Origin: UBA5436 sp050951845
GTDB taxonomy: Bacteria; Bacillota; Clostridia; Saccharofermentanales; DTU023
NCBI GenBank assembly: GCA_050951845.1
Contig: JBMNJV010000006.1
Span: 310,001-374,000, forward strand
DNA: 64,000 bases
Reading direction: 5' to 3'
Part shown: positions 19,401 through 28,938 of the stretch, one piece after another
Position numbering within the stretch: the first letter of the stretch is position 1
How the letters are laid out: every line of letters starts with the position of its first letter
Made by a program: the position numbers and the translations under genes
The notes under the pieces: model-generated
Databases searched by the model: none
What the model was told of the DNA's origin: nothing
The model's input: only the letters and a program-made list of their open reading frames with translations

Positions 19401-20293
19401 CCACCTTCTCCACGCCAAACTACTACATCACCGCGTTGAGGTACATTACTTCCGTTATATGGAATTTTCTCGAAATAAGCACTGCTTGCATTATTATATT
19501 TCTCCTCACCATTCCCTTTACCTATAGTATTCAAATAACTCTGTCCAAAAATATACTGTGCATAACTATTTGGCACATCGACACACCATGCACCATTGTC
19601 ATCCATATCAAGCCTTTGTCCCGGAGCCCAAGCAAACCATTCTTCCTGACGAGAGGTAGTCGCCGCTTTAACTTCTATCTGTCGCTCACTATTGAGCATT
19701 GGCAACTCTTCCGTGTTGTCACTTGTTTGTTTTGTCGATTCAGTTTCTCCGGTTGATTCATCTGCAACTTCTGCAGATTCAGCTACTTCATCTTCAGGCT
19801 CAATTGTTTCTTCTGTAGGCTCAATTGCCTCTTCGGTCGGTTCAGGCGCTTTTTCCGTAGGTTCGGTCTTTTCTTCTGCAGGTTCGGTCGCTCCATCTGT
19901 TGATTCAATTGTTTCTTCTATTCCCGGTTCCGGCAATAACTCGTTGTCTCCGGTTTCTGATTCGGCTGCTCCGGCTTCATCTTCACTCTCAGTTGATACT
20001 ACTTCATTTACTTCCTGATTTGATTCATCATTTGCTTCATCATTTGATTCCTGATCTGAATCATTCGCTATTGTTGCAGGTGTTTCAAGTTCCGGTTCAA
20101 CGTCATCAGGCTCACTGCTACCCGGTTCAGCTTCTGCCGACAAATCAGGTTCAGTAAGTGCCGCTTCTAAGTTTTCGGCTTCGTTTGCATCCAGCGGTTC
20201 AGCTTTAACCTGCTCTGTGAAAACACTTCCCAAAACTAATGCAAATAAAACTAATAGAATTAATGTTTTTTGTGCAATATTTATCTTCTTCAT
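16490..20293 (-). CDS. Large secreted protein: CHAP-like, two FN3-like and seven SH3-like modules, unidentified C-terminal domain
   Basis: 1267 residues. A signal peptide is followed by a long Glu/Pro/Thr stalk to about 215. A CHAP-like domain comes next, with putative catalytic Cys237 (GAWCVDV) and His303 (KGHTAVV). Two almost identical 103-residue FN3-like units follow (about 375-575), then an Ig-like piece (about 580-660) and seven SH3-like modules to about 1090. The last 170 residues (FWFASGVGAWATNLHIDENG...) look like a beta-rich secreted domain seen in other Bacillota proteins, which I cannot name. AAGGAGA precedes the ATG. Several SH3 modules are nearly identical in DNA to those of the neighbouring gene at 20578-23361. 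Confidence 0.87.
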   Translation of the reverse strand: MKKINIAQKTLILLVLFALVLGSVFTEQVKAEPLDANEAENLEAALTEPDLSAEAEPGSSEPDDVEPELETPATIANDSDQESNDEANDESNQEVNEVVSTESEDEAGAAESETGDNELLPEPGIEETIESTDGATEPAEEKTEPTEKAPEPTEEAIEPTEETIEPEDEVAESAEVADESTGETESTKQTSDNTEELPMLNSERQIEVKAATTSRQEEWFAWAPGQRLDMDDNGAWCVDVPNSYAQYIFGQSYLNTIGKGNGEEKYNNASSAYFEKIPYNGSNVPQRGDVVVWRGEGGNPKGHTAVVLSANQSSMQVLHQSGGRATHQATQRYNYEWTNSKGQWCGNYCTGWIRPRPEKIVGYTQPPATGNLDSIVTGYWVEGLTATDATFRTAFHTAQRTSSFGCYFGSDPNNLTHKEETYPNPHSVMYYNCNKWFGALQPDTTYYYKFYAVIGGTRYEGSLQSFRTASTTGNLDDIVTGYWVEGLTATDATFRTAFHTAQRTSSFGCYFGSDPNNLTHKEETYPNPHSVMYYNCNKWFGALQPDTTYYYKFYAVIGGTRYDGSLQSFTTPAIAPTSATLTVSSNSVTEGETLTFTASGDNNPAKYTIGIDKDSERVLTQDMAEGVLSINTLPAGEYTAYVTAANSAGSTDSARITFTVVEAKPVIVTGYIYANSIIRSAPNGEIITKLWRPILITGTIEGAWLKFTYNGRTAYVAAKLVTNRNPAMTGYAKQKLYVRNTPNGSVTDTILRGTQVKGVLVGNMIRFTHKGKTAYVYAVLLQKNPVRATTYILANSVIRSAPNGSIVSRPWRPFLVTGIIEGAWFKFTYNGSTAYVALRSTTTRNPVISGYAKQKLYVRNTPNGAVTDTILRGSQIKGVLVGNMVRFTHKGKTAYVYAVLLQKNPVPAKTTRYIYANSIIRSSPNGSIVTRPWRPLRVSGTIQGAWFKFTYNGKPAYVAIRSTTTRNPVMTGYAKQKLYVRNTPNGSVVTTVPKGYRVSGVLVGNMVRFTHNGKTAYVYAVLLQKNPVPAKTTRYIYANSIIRSSPNGSIVSRPRQPIRVTGTIQGAWFKFTYNGRTAYVAIRSTTVKKPNSGLSEAEKKAIFAKLPDVFWFASGVGAWATNLHIDENGFYYGNHSDTNAGDNGPGYPRGTRNECDFSGQFSIIEKIDPYTYRLKRESLQTALPEGKSKIENGVRVVSSRPYGLEGNGDFILYLPGKRTETLPEKYLSWGCVFYSLRDNSTGKMVEIMPGYGLYNTEKGLGFYAEQD
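18590..19190 (-). repeat. Tandem duplication of a 309-bp FN3-like coding unit
   Basis: The two units (about 18590-18887 and 18899-19190) are offset by 309 bases, so the frame is kept, and are almost identical. For example, the stretch after TCTGGTACCG is the same at 18611 and 18920. It adds a second copy of a 103-residue domain. The low divergence points to a recent duplication or gene conversion. Confidence 0.88.
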
Positions 20294-20379
20294 TTCGTAC
20301 GTCTCCTTGTAGAAATTCTTGAATTGTACCGATAGATTGTTTCGATTATTTAATAATTATTCAATATTACGTGTTACTA

Positions 20380-20446
20380 TTATACATTACACCGATGTTT
20401 ACCCTTAACCATTGTGCCGTCTCCCTATTGATTTTACTTGTTTTGA
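20380..20446 (-). pseudogene. Orphan leader and start codon of a lost island gene
   Basis: The leader (GGGAGACGGCACA) and ATGGTTAAGGGT found at the true gene start 16037 are repeated here. The frame from ATG 20412 runs only ten codons (MVKGKHRCNV) before TAA, with no signal peptide. It lies between the end of the gene at 20578 and the start of the gene at 20293. It is the stump of a deleted paralogue. Confidence 0.7.
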
Positions 20447-20577
20447 CATATTTATATATAATCAAAAATCTTTAATCGCACTCCATTATAGATTATCTGG
20501 TCCAGACAAACATTTTACGATGATCTGTATTTCGGTATTTCAGTGATTATCTAAGTAATCTCATTCATTTCTATGTT

Positions 20578-23361
20578 TTAGTTCATTTTTATGCTTTGCC
20601 AGACACCTTGGTCTGTTACGTCTAAAAAACGAATAGTCACAAAACGTTGACCATTCCATACATTTCCGGGCTCTGATTCAAAATAGACTTCCATCGGAAA
20701 TGCATAATTGTTAATAATTGAACCCGACCATAAGCCCGTTAATTTCAAAACACCTTGTGAATTTAATTCAGCTTTATTAATTACAAAATGCAATTTAGGG
20801 GGTCTTGGTGGTTGGGTCACCATTAATAAACATGACTTTAATTTCAAAATATTTTGTTGTTCAACATTATATGTTTGATAAAAAATCTGATCTAATCTTT
20901 CAGCCGTTGCCAAATCAAAAACAAACATCTGTCTAATAACATTGTTAATCTCGGAACGATTATAAATAAAATGTTTTAAACCATTGGCATAATGTATCCT
21001 GCTCCTACATCCAGGTGCCTTGGGACTTTCGCTTAACAAGCGCCAGCTAGCCCAATCTATAACATTTGCAGTCATTTTTCTTTGATCAAACAAGTATGAA
21101 CCATCGCTCATTTTACTGTGCAACTTTGTTATTCTCGGCAGAGCTTCATCATCAGTACCAGCGATACTTCTTCCTCCCGTTGTCCATTCGTCACTGCCTA
21201 GTATATTAGATATAGAAAAAGTATGGTCTTTCAAAGTAGGATAGTTGTCCGCATTTACCGTACGCCAATTGGTTTTATCAAGATTTCTCCACCATAACGA
21301 TAAATTTTGAGTTTGGATGTATTTTAATGGATCAGCTTGTAATAGTTCAACATACACATAACTTGTTTTTCCTTTATGGGTGAATCTCACCATATTACCG
21401 ACCAGAACACCCTTGACTTGAGTACCACGGAGTATTGTATCGGTTACTGCTCCGTTCGGCGTATTTCTTACATATAGTTTTTGTTTGGCATAACCGGTGA
21501 TCACAGGATTTCTTGTTGTCGTGGAACGAATTGCCACATAGGCCGGTTTACCGTTATAGGTAAACTTGAACCAGGCTCCCTGAATTGTACCGCTCATACG
21601 AAGCGGGCGCCACGGTCTGGTGACTATACTGCCGTTCGGGCTGCTCCTGATTATCGAATTAGCATATATGTATCGCGTTGTTTTTGCAGGTACAGGATTC
21701 TTTTGTAGGAGTACAGCATACACATATGCTGTCTTGCCGTTATGAGTGAATCGCACCATATTCCCGACCAGGACTCCGCTTACTCGATAACCTTTCGGTA
21801 CAGTTGTAACAACACTTCCGTTCGGCGTATTTCTCACATATAGTTTTTGTTTGGCGTAGCCGGTGATCACGGGATTTCTTGTTGTCGTGGAACGAATTGC
21901 CACATAGGCCGGTTTACCGTTATAGGTAAACTTGAACCAGGCTCCCTGAATTGTACCGCTCACACGAAGCGGGCGCCACGGTCTGCTGACTATACTGCCG
22001 TTCGGGCTGCTCCTGATTATCGAATTAGCATATATGTATCGCGTTGTTTTTGCAGGTACAGGATTCTTTTGTAAGAGTACAGCATACACATATGCGGTCT
22101 TTCCTTTATGCGTGAAACGTACCATATTTCCGACAAGGACACCCTTGACTTGAGTACCGCGCAGTATTGTATCCGTGACTGCCCCGTTCGGCGTATTTCT
22201 TACATATAGTTTTTGTTTGGCATAACCGCTTATTACGGGATTTCTCGTTGTCGTGGAACGCAGTGCAACATAAGCAGTGCTTCCGTTATAGGTAAATTTA
22301 AACCATGCGCCTTCGATTATTCCGGTCACCAAAAACGGGCGCCACGGTCTGCTGACTATACTGCCGTTCGGTGCACTTCTGATTATTGAATTCGCTAATA
22401 TATAAGTGGTTGCACGGACAGGATTCTTTTGCAGGAGTACGGCATATACATATGCGGTCTTTCCTTTGTGAGTAAATCTCACCATATTACCGACCAGGAC
22501 ACCCTTGACTTGAGTACCGCGCAGTATTGTATCCGTGACTGCCCCGTTCGGCGTATTTCTTACATATAGTTTTTGTTTGGCATAACCGGTCATTGCAGGA
22601 TTGCCGGTTGTCGTGGAATTCACTGCTACATAGGCCGGTTGGCCATTATAAGTAAATCTGAACCATACTCCTTTGATTGTGCCGGTCATGCGAAACGGAC
22701 GCCACGGTCTGCTGATGATACTGCCGTTCGATGCACTTCTGATTATGGAATTGGCTAACACATACCTGGTTGCTTGCACCGGATCACCAAGAGTTGGTGT
22801 GTTTTCTGAGTCATTGGTATCTGTTGCAGGACCGGGAGTTTCATCAGGTTGAGCAGTTTCATCAGACGTTTCTGTTTCCGGGCTTGCCGGTTCTTCGATT
22901 GGAGTTCCAGGCTTTGGCGGGGGTTCAGACTCTGTCAGAGTTTCTGACTCAGAAGATCTTGGTGCTATAACATTCGGAGTTTCAGCAATTTCAGTTTCTT
23001 CTGCTGTTTCTGTCGTTTCTGTTATTTCTGCTGCTTCAACTGCTTCCGGACTTTCTGAATTTTCAGCAGTTGATTCTGTAGTTACGGCAACTTCCGTGGT
23101 TTCGGCTGCTGCCGAAGTTTCAGCCGTTTCGGATGTGTCTGCAGTTTCCGTTTCAGATATGTCTGCAGTTTCCGTAGTTTCCGAAGATTTAACTGCTGAT
23201 TCCGTCGTTTCGGATGTTGCCAAAGCCTCTGCAGTTTCCGTTGCATCCAATGTTTCGGTGATTTCTGCACTTACTTTGAATGAAAAAACATTCGTAAATA
23301 CCAGTGAGATCAACAGTAACCAAAGAAAACCTTTGATTACTTTCTTTCTACTCTTAACCAT
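20578..23361 (-). CDS. Secreted SH3-repeat protein with unidentified C-terminal domain
   Basis: 927 residues: signal peptide to about 32, Glu/Thr/Ser stalk to about 195, eight SH3-like modules in alternating RYIYANSIIRS and GYAKQKLYVRN forms to about 680, then about 240 residues I do not recognise (LSLWWRNLDKTNWRTVNADNYPT...). That domain is Trp-rich at the start, with two Cys, and has no obvious catalytic motif. GAGGAGACGGCACA before the ATG is the shared leader. Modules 3-8 match those of the gene at 16490-20293 closely at DNA level. Surface location is inferred from the signal peptide and SH3 modules; there is no sorting motif. Confidence 0.85.
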   Translation of the reverse strand: MVKSRKKVIKGFLWLLLISLVFTNVFSFKVSAEITETLDATETAEALATSETTESAVKSSETTETADISETETADTSETAETSAAAETTEVAVTTESTAENSESPEAVEAAEITETTETAEETEIAETPNVIAPRSSESETLTESEPPPKPGTPIEEPASPETETSDETAQPDETPGPATDTNDSENTPTLGDPVQATRYVLANSIIRSASNGSIISRPWRPFRMTGTIKGVWFRFTYNGQPAYVAVNSTTTGNPAMTGYAKQKLYVRNTPNGAVTDTILRGTQVKGVLVGNMVRFTHKGKTAYVYAVLLQKNPVRATTYILANSIIRSAPNGSIVSRPWRPFLVTGIIEGAWFKFTYNGSTAYVALRSTTTRNPVISGYAKQKLYVRNTPNGAVTDTILRGTQVKGVLVGNMVRFTHKGKTAYVYAVLLQKNPVPAKTTRYIYANSIIRSSPNGSIVSRPWRPLRVSGTIQGAWFKFTYNGKPAYVAIRSTTTRNPVITGYAKQKLYVRNTPNGSVVTTVPKGYRVSGVLVGNMVRFTHNGKTAYVYAVLLQKNPVPAKTTRYIYANSIIRSSPNGSIVTRPWRPLRMSGTIQGAWFKFTYNGKPAYVAIRSTTTRNPVITGYAKQKLYVRNTPNGAVTDTILRGTQVKGVLVGNMVRFTHKGKTSYVYVELLQADPLKYIQTQNLSLWWRNLDKTNWRTVNADNYPTLKDHTFSISNILGSDEWTTGGRSIAGTDDEALPRITKLHSKMSDGSYLFDQRKMTANVIDWASWRLLSESPKAPGCRSRIHYANGLKHFIYNRSEINNVIRQMFVFDLATAERLDQIFYQTYNVEQQNILKLKSCLLMVTQPPRPPKLHFVINKAELNSQGVLKLTGLWSGSIINNYAFPMEVYFESEPGNVWNGQRFVTIRFLDVTDQGVWQSIKMN

Positions 23362-23438
23362 TGTGCCGTCTCCTCATTGATTTTATTTGTTTTGAAATTA
23401 GAATAAATTAAGAAATTTAATTATTAATTAACTATCGG

Positions 23439-26400
23439 TCACTTTAATAGTGAAGCATAGATATACCCGGTTTTGCCCGAATATACAAATTTGACCCAGT
23501 TGCCCACCAAGGTTCCGCTGACTTTTCTGTTGGCAGGTAATGAACCTATTACACTGCCGCCGGGCGAACTTCTCACATTGACTGCACTTTTGGTATATCC
23601 GGTAATCGGGGGTGATGTGGTGGTTGTTACCCCCAGATGTGCATAAGCCGTTTTACCATTATAAGTAAATTTGAGGTAACTTCTTTCAATTGTACCCGTT
23701 ACATAGATCGGCATCTTCAATTTTTCAATGATTGTTCCGCCGGGCGCACTCCTGATATTGGAGCCGGCCTTTACATAACAGGTTAATTTAACCGGATCGG
23801 CTTGCAGAAGTGAGGCATAAACATAGCCGGTTTGGCCTGAATATATAAATTTAACCCAGTTGCCTGTCAAGGTTCCGCTTACTTTCCGACCTATCATCAA
23901 AGAACCGATTACGTTGCCTCCGGGGGAACTTCTCACATTGACTGCACTTTTGGTATATCCGGTAATCGGGGGTGATGTGGTGGTTGTTACCCCCAGATGT
24001 GCATAAGCCGTTTTACCATTATAAGTAAAATTGAGATAACTTCCTTCAATTGTACCCGTTACATAGATCGGCATCTTCAATTTTTCGATGATTGTTCCGC
24101 CGGGCGCACTTCTGATGTTGGAGCCGGCCTTTACATAACAGGTTAAGTTAACCGGAGCGGCTTGCAGGAGTGAACTATAGACATATCCGGTTTTTTCCGC
24201 ATAAGTGAATTTGACCCAGTTGCCTGTCAAGGTTCCGCTTACTTTACTACCTATTGATAAAGAACCGATTACTCCTCCATTCGGTGCGCTTCTTATGTTG
24301 ACATTACTTTTGGCATAACCGGTAATCGGCGGATTTCGAGTCGTAATTAAACTCTTTAGCACATAGGCTGTTTGACCATTATAGGTGAACTTAAGATAAC
24401 TTCCTTCAATTATACCCGTTACATAGATCGGCATTTTTAACGTTGCGATGACATTGCCTTCAGGTGCACTTCTTATTTTAGAACGAGCTTTGATGTAACA
24501 AAGTAAAGATACTCCCGGATCAAAACAATATTCAAGTATTTGATCAACAGAAGGATCTTCGAATGGTAATTCATCTAGATGAAAAACATCTAGTATTTTT
24601 ATATTCTCGGGAATTCTTACTTGGGTTATTAAGTTATTAAAAAATATTTTCGAACCTATTATTTCTATAAAATCAGGTAGAGTTACGCTGGTTAATTTAT
24701 TATTTGAAAATGCCTCAAAGCCTATTTCTGTTACAGAATCGGGTATTTCCAAACTGGTTATTTGATTATGTGAAAACGCATTGCTTTCAATTTTTGTAAC
24801 AGAATCGGGGATTTCTATATAGGTTAGTTGATTCCTTGAAAATGCATGACTTCCTATAGTTGTTACGGAATCAGGAATTGTTACACTGGTTAATTCATTA
24901 TTCCTAAACCCGGATAAATATGTTACAGAATTGGGTATTTCTATATAGGTTAGTAGATTACTTGAAAATGCACCATCTCCTATTGCCGTTATGGAATTGG
25001 GTATTTCTACACTGCTTATTTTATTATTTGAAAACGCATAGCTCCCTATTGTTGTTACTGAATCAGGGATTATGACACCGGTTAATCGATTCTGTGAAAA
25101 TGCTTGACTACCTATTTCTGTTACGGAATTCGAAAATTCTATATTTGTTAGTTTATTACTAGAAAATGCATTATTCCCAATTGTTATTACGGAATCAGGG
25201 ATTGTTATACTAGTTAAATCATTATAACAAAACCCGGATAAATATATTACAGAATTGGGTATTTCTATATAGGTTAGTTGATTTCTTTCAAATGCAAAAT
25301 TTCTTATTATTTTTACAGAATTCGGAATTTCTATATTTGTTAGTTTATTACTAGAAAATGCATATTCTCCTATGTTTTTTACTGTATTCGGTATTGTGAC
25401 ATTAGTTAATGCCTTACCATAAAAAGCTTTTCTCCCTATTGTTGTCACTTCAACTCCATCAATTTCTGCAGGAATTGCTATATCCTTACTTGTACCGGTA
25501 TAACCGGTAATTATACCGGTTTCTATTTCAAATATAAATTCAGACTCATCAGGCTCAGGTTCAGATTCAATTTGGTCAAAGCAATAGTATTCAATTTCTG
25601 CCTGTGTAGGATTATAAATACTACGTAATTCAGATCTCTTTATTTCTCTAATACTATACGGTATTCTTTTCTCAAGGATAGGGTTCTCTTTAAAGGATTT
25701 CTCTCCTATAATTGTAACAGATGCAGGAATGTCTATATTAATTAATTTGTTAGAATAAAATGCCTCTACTCCTATTCTTGTTACAGAATTCGGAATTTCT
25801 ATATTTGTTAGTTGATTACAAGAAAATGCACTATCCCCAATTGTTATTACGGAATCAGGGATTGTTACACTAGTTAAATCATTATAACAAAACCCGGATA
25901 AATAAATTACAGAATTGGGTATTTCTATATAGGTTAGTTGATTTCTTGCAAATGCAAAATTTCTTATTATTTTTACAGAATTCGGAATTTCTATATTTGT
26001 TAGTTGATTACAAGAAAATGCACTATCCCCAATTGTTATTACGGAATCAGGGATTGTTACACCGGTTAAATCATTATAACAAAACCCGGATAAATATGTT
26101 ACGGAATTGGGAATTTCTATACTGGTTATTTGATTATGTGAAAATGCATAGTTTCCAATTTCTCTTACGGAATCAGGGATTGTTACACTAGTTAATTGAT
26201 TACAAGAAAATGCACTTTCCCCTATTATTCTTACGGAATCGGGGATTGTTACACTAGTTAATTTATTATTTGAAAATGCCTCTAAGCCTATTTGTGTTAC
26301 GGAATCTGGTATTTCCAAACTGGTTAATTGATTATAAGCAAACCCGGATAAACTTGTTACGGAATCGGGGATTTCTACACCGGTTAATAGATTATGTGAA

Positions 26401-28072
26401 AATGCACCAGAACTTATAAATGTTACGGAATTCGGGATTTCTACACTGGTTAAATTATTATAAGCAAACCCGGATAAACTTGTTACGGAATCGGGGATTT
26501 CTACACTGGTTAATAGATTATGTGAAAATGCATCATTACCTATTCTTGTTATGGAATCAGGGATTGTTATACTGGTTAGTTGATTCCTTGAAAATGTATT
26601 ACCATCTATGTTTGTAATGGAAGTAGGAATTTCTACACTGGTTAGTTGGTTAGATGAAAATGCATGATGTTCTATTGTTGTTACAGAATCAGGAATTATG
26701 ATACTGGTTAATAGATTATGTGAAAATGCACTATAACCTATTTTGGTTATGGAATCAGGGATTGTTATACTAGTTAATTGATTGCTTGAAAATGTAGCAT
26801 ACTCTATGGTTGTAACGGAATTAGGAATTTCTACACTGGTTAGTTGGTTATATGAAAATGCATTATGTTCTATTTTTGTTACGGAATCGGGTAGTTTCAA
26901 GCTGGTTATTTTATTTTCTGAAAACGCATAACTTCTTATATTTATTACAGAATCCGGAATTATAATACTGGTTAATAGATTCTGTGAAAATGCTCCAATA
27001 CCTATTTCTGTTACAGAATTGGGTATTTTTACATAGGTTAGTTGATTATTGGAAAATGCAAAACTTCCAATTGTTGTTACTTCAACTCCATCAATTTCTG
27101 CAGGAATTACTACATACTTACTTGTACCGGTATAACCGGTGATTGTACCAGTTTCTATTTTAAATGTAAACTCAGATTCAGGTTCAGATCCAATTTGGTC
27201 AAAGCAATAGTATGCAATTTCTGCCTGTGTAGGATTAAAAATACTTGGTATTCCGATTCCGTATCTCTCTATTTCTCTAATACTATCCGGTATTCTTTTT
27301 TCAAGGATAGGGTTCTTTTTAAAGGATTTCTCTCCTATAATTGTAACAGATTCAGGAATATCTACACTAATTAATTTATTAGAATAAAATGCCTCTAATC
27401 CTATTCTTGTTACAGAAGTCGGAATTTCTACACTGGTTAGTTGATTGTTCAAAAACGTTTGATTTTCTATGATTGTAACGGAATCAGGGATTGTAACACT
27501 GGTTATTTGATTATTACTAAACCCGGATAAATATGTTACGGAATTAGGTATTTCCAAACTGGTTATTTGATTATGTGAAAACGCACCGTATTCTATTCTT
27601 GTTACAGAACTCGGAATTTCTACATTGGTTAGTTGGTTATGATCAAACCCGGACAAATGGGTTACAGAATCAGGAATTTCTACATTGGTTAGTTGGTTAT
27701 GATGAAACCCGGACAAATGGGTCACAGAATTAGGGATTATTACACTATTTAATCGATTCTTAGAAAAAGCATTTACGTCAATTCTTGTTACGGAATCAGG
27801 GATTGTTACACTAGTTAATTTGTTATCTGAAAATGTACGATCTTCTATTCTTGTTACTGAATTCGGGATTTCTACATTACTTAGTTGGTTAAAAGTAAAA
27901 GCACCTGATCCTATTTTTGTTACAGAATTGGGTATTTCCAAACTGGTTATTTGATTACGTGAAAACGCCTCGAATTCAATTTTTGTAACGGAATCAGGGA
28001 TTATTACACTAGTTAATTGATTATTTGAAAATGTACTACTTTCTATTATTGTTACAGAATCGGGGATTGTTA
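23439..28072 (-). pseudogene. 3' part of a BspA-like leucine-rich-repeat/SH3 gene split by IS66
   Basis: This encodes the C-terminal 1540 or so residues of the disrupted protein. It has about 50 LRR_5-type repeats of 23 residues (pattern IPNSVTxIGxxAFSxNQLTSVE), in blocks that restart with ITGYTGTSKxVxIPAEIDGVEVTTIG. Six SH3-like modules end the protein. The frame is open up to the IS junction. The 5' part is at 30527-31801. Removing the IS and one copy of its 8-bp target duplication joins both in frame to 1969 residues. An internal ATG at 27941 could start a 1500-residue product, but it would lack a signal peptide. BspA-like repeats in other bacteria bind host proteins. Confidence 0.9.
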
Positions 28073-28182
28073 GTAAGCGTCAAACCTATCGGCGTCTAGT
28101 CACCGGAGCACAACTTAGTTAGACTATCCAAAACTGGATGTCTTAAGACGTCTAAAAATGAATAGTGTAAAGGTGTCTTAAA

Positions 28183-28527
28183 ATGGGTGGTAAACTTGTA
28201 GAGCTAAAAAACAATGCCAAATTAAACAACTGGTATATGGATATCCAATCACAAAAACAGAGCGGTTTAACCGTAGACGAGTGGTGTGAGGAAGCCGGAA
28301 TGACTCGTTCCACTTATTACTATCGTTACAAAATAGTGATGAAAGCATTAGAAAATCGTCTCGCTGCTGAAACAGGAAAAACAGTTCAGTTCGAAGCTTT
28401 ACCGGCTCCTGTTAATGAATCTAAGGAAGAAAGCATCCGCATCCGGCTCGGTGATCTGGAAGTAGAGATACCATCCGGAGCCAGCTCAGAGAATATTCAA
28501 GCTGTAATCGAGGCATTGAAATGTTAA
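28183..28527 (+). CDS. tnpA: IS66 accessory protein TnpA-type
   Basis: 114 residues with a helix-turn-helix-like start (QKQSGLTVDEWCEEAGMTRSTYYYR), as in IS66 first-frame proteins needed for transposition. It overlaps the next gene by seven bases, so translation is probably coupled. Confidence 0.88.
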   Translation: MGGKLVELKNNAKLNNWYMDIQSQKQSGLTVDEWCEEAGMTRSTYYYRYKIVMKALENRLAAETGKTVQFEALPAPVNESKEESIRIRLGDLEVEIPSGASSENIQAVIEALKC

Positions 28528-28877
28528 AAGATTTCCGGACAAAAGGGAAAATTTATCTGGCCTTAGGTTATACAGATCTTCGCAAAGGTATAGACGGCTT
28601 ATGTGCTCTCGTTCAGGAAAACTATGGCAAAGACCTGAAGACTCATGACCTGTTTTTATTTTGTGGTCGGCGGACCGATCGGATTAAAGGATTATTATGG
28701 GAAGGGGACGGTTTTCTTCTGTTGTACAAACGTTTAGAAGCCGGTCGTTTCCAATGGCCAAGAACCCCGACAGAATTGTCAGAGATTACAGCTGAACAAT
28801 ACAGCTTTCTGATGCGCGGCATGCAGGTAATCGCCCCTAAAATCCCACAACGAAAAATCGCTCCTAAAATCGTCTGA
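28521..28877 (+). CDS. tnpB: IS66 accessory protein TnpB (Orf2)
   Basis: 118 residues matching the IS66 Orf2 family: YLALGYTDLRKGIDGLCALV, then LFLFCGRRTDRIKGLLWEGDGFLLLYKRLEAGRFQWP. The exact role is unknown, but it is required with TnpA and TnpC in IS66 elements. It is complete for the family. Confidence 0.93.
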   Translation: MLKDFRTKGKIYLALGYTDLRKGIDGLCALVQENYGKDLKTHDLFLFCGRRTDRIKGLLWEGDGFLLLYKRLEAGRFQWPRTPTELSEITAEQYSFLMRGMQVIAPKIPQRKIAPKIV

Positions 28878-28938
28878 AAGCACTGAAATAAAGGCTTTCC
28901 AGCTTGTTTATTCATGCCTGAAATGGTAAAATAAAAGC

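Noticed and set aside
19692..20018. Plus-strand Ser/Val-rich frames opposite the stalk regions (also near 23096, 33386, 40650 and 48014)
   Set aside because: They are mirror frames of low-complexity Glu/Thr codons (GAA, ACT), without ribosome sites or independent similarity.
27941..28072. Treating 23439-27941 as a complete 1500-residue gene with its own start
   Set aside because: The frame is open upstream to the IS junction and joins the fragment at 30527-31801 exactly. An internal ATG without signal peptide is not the native start.
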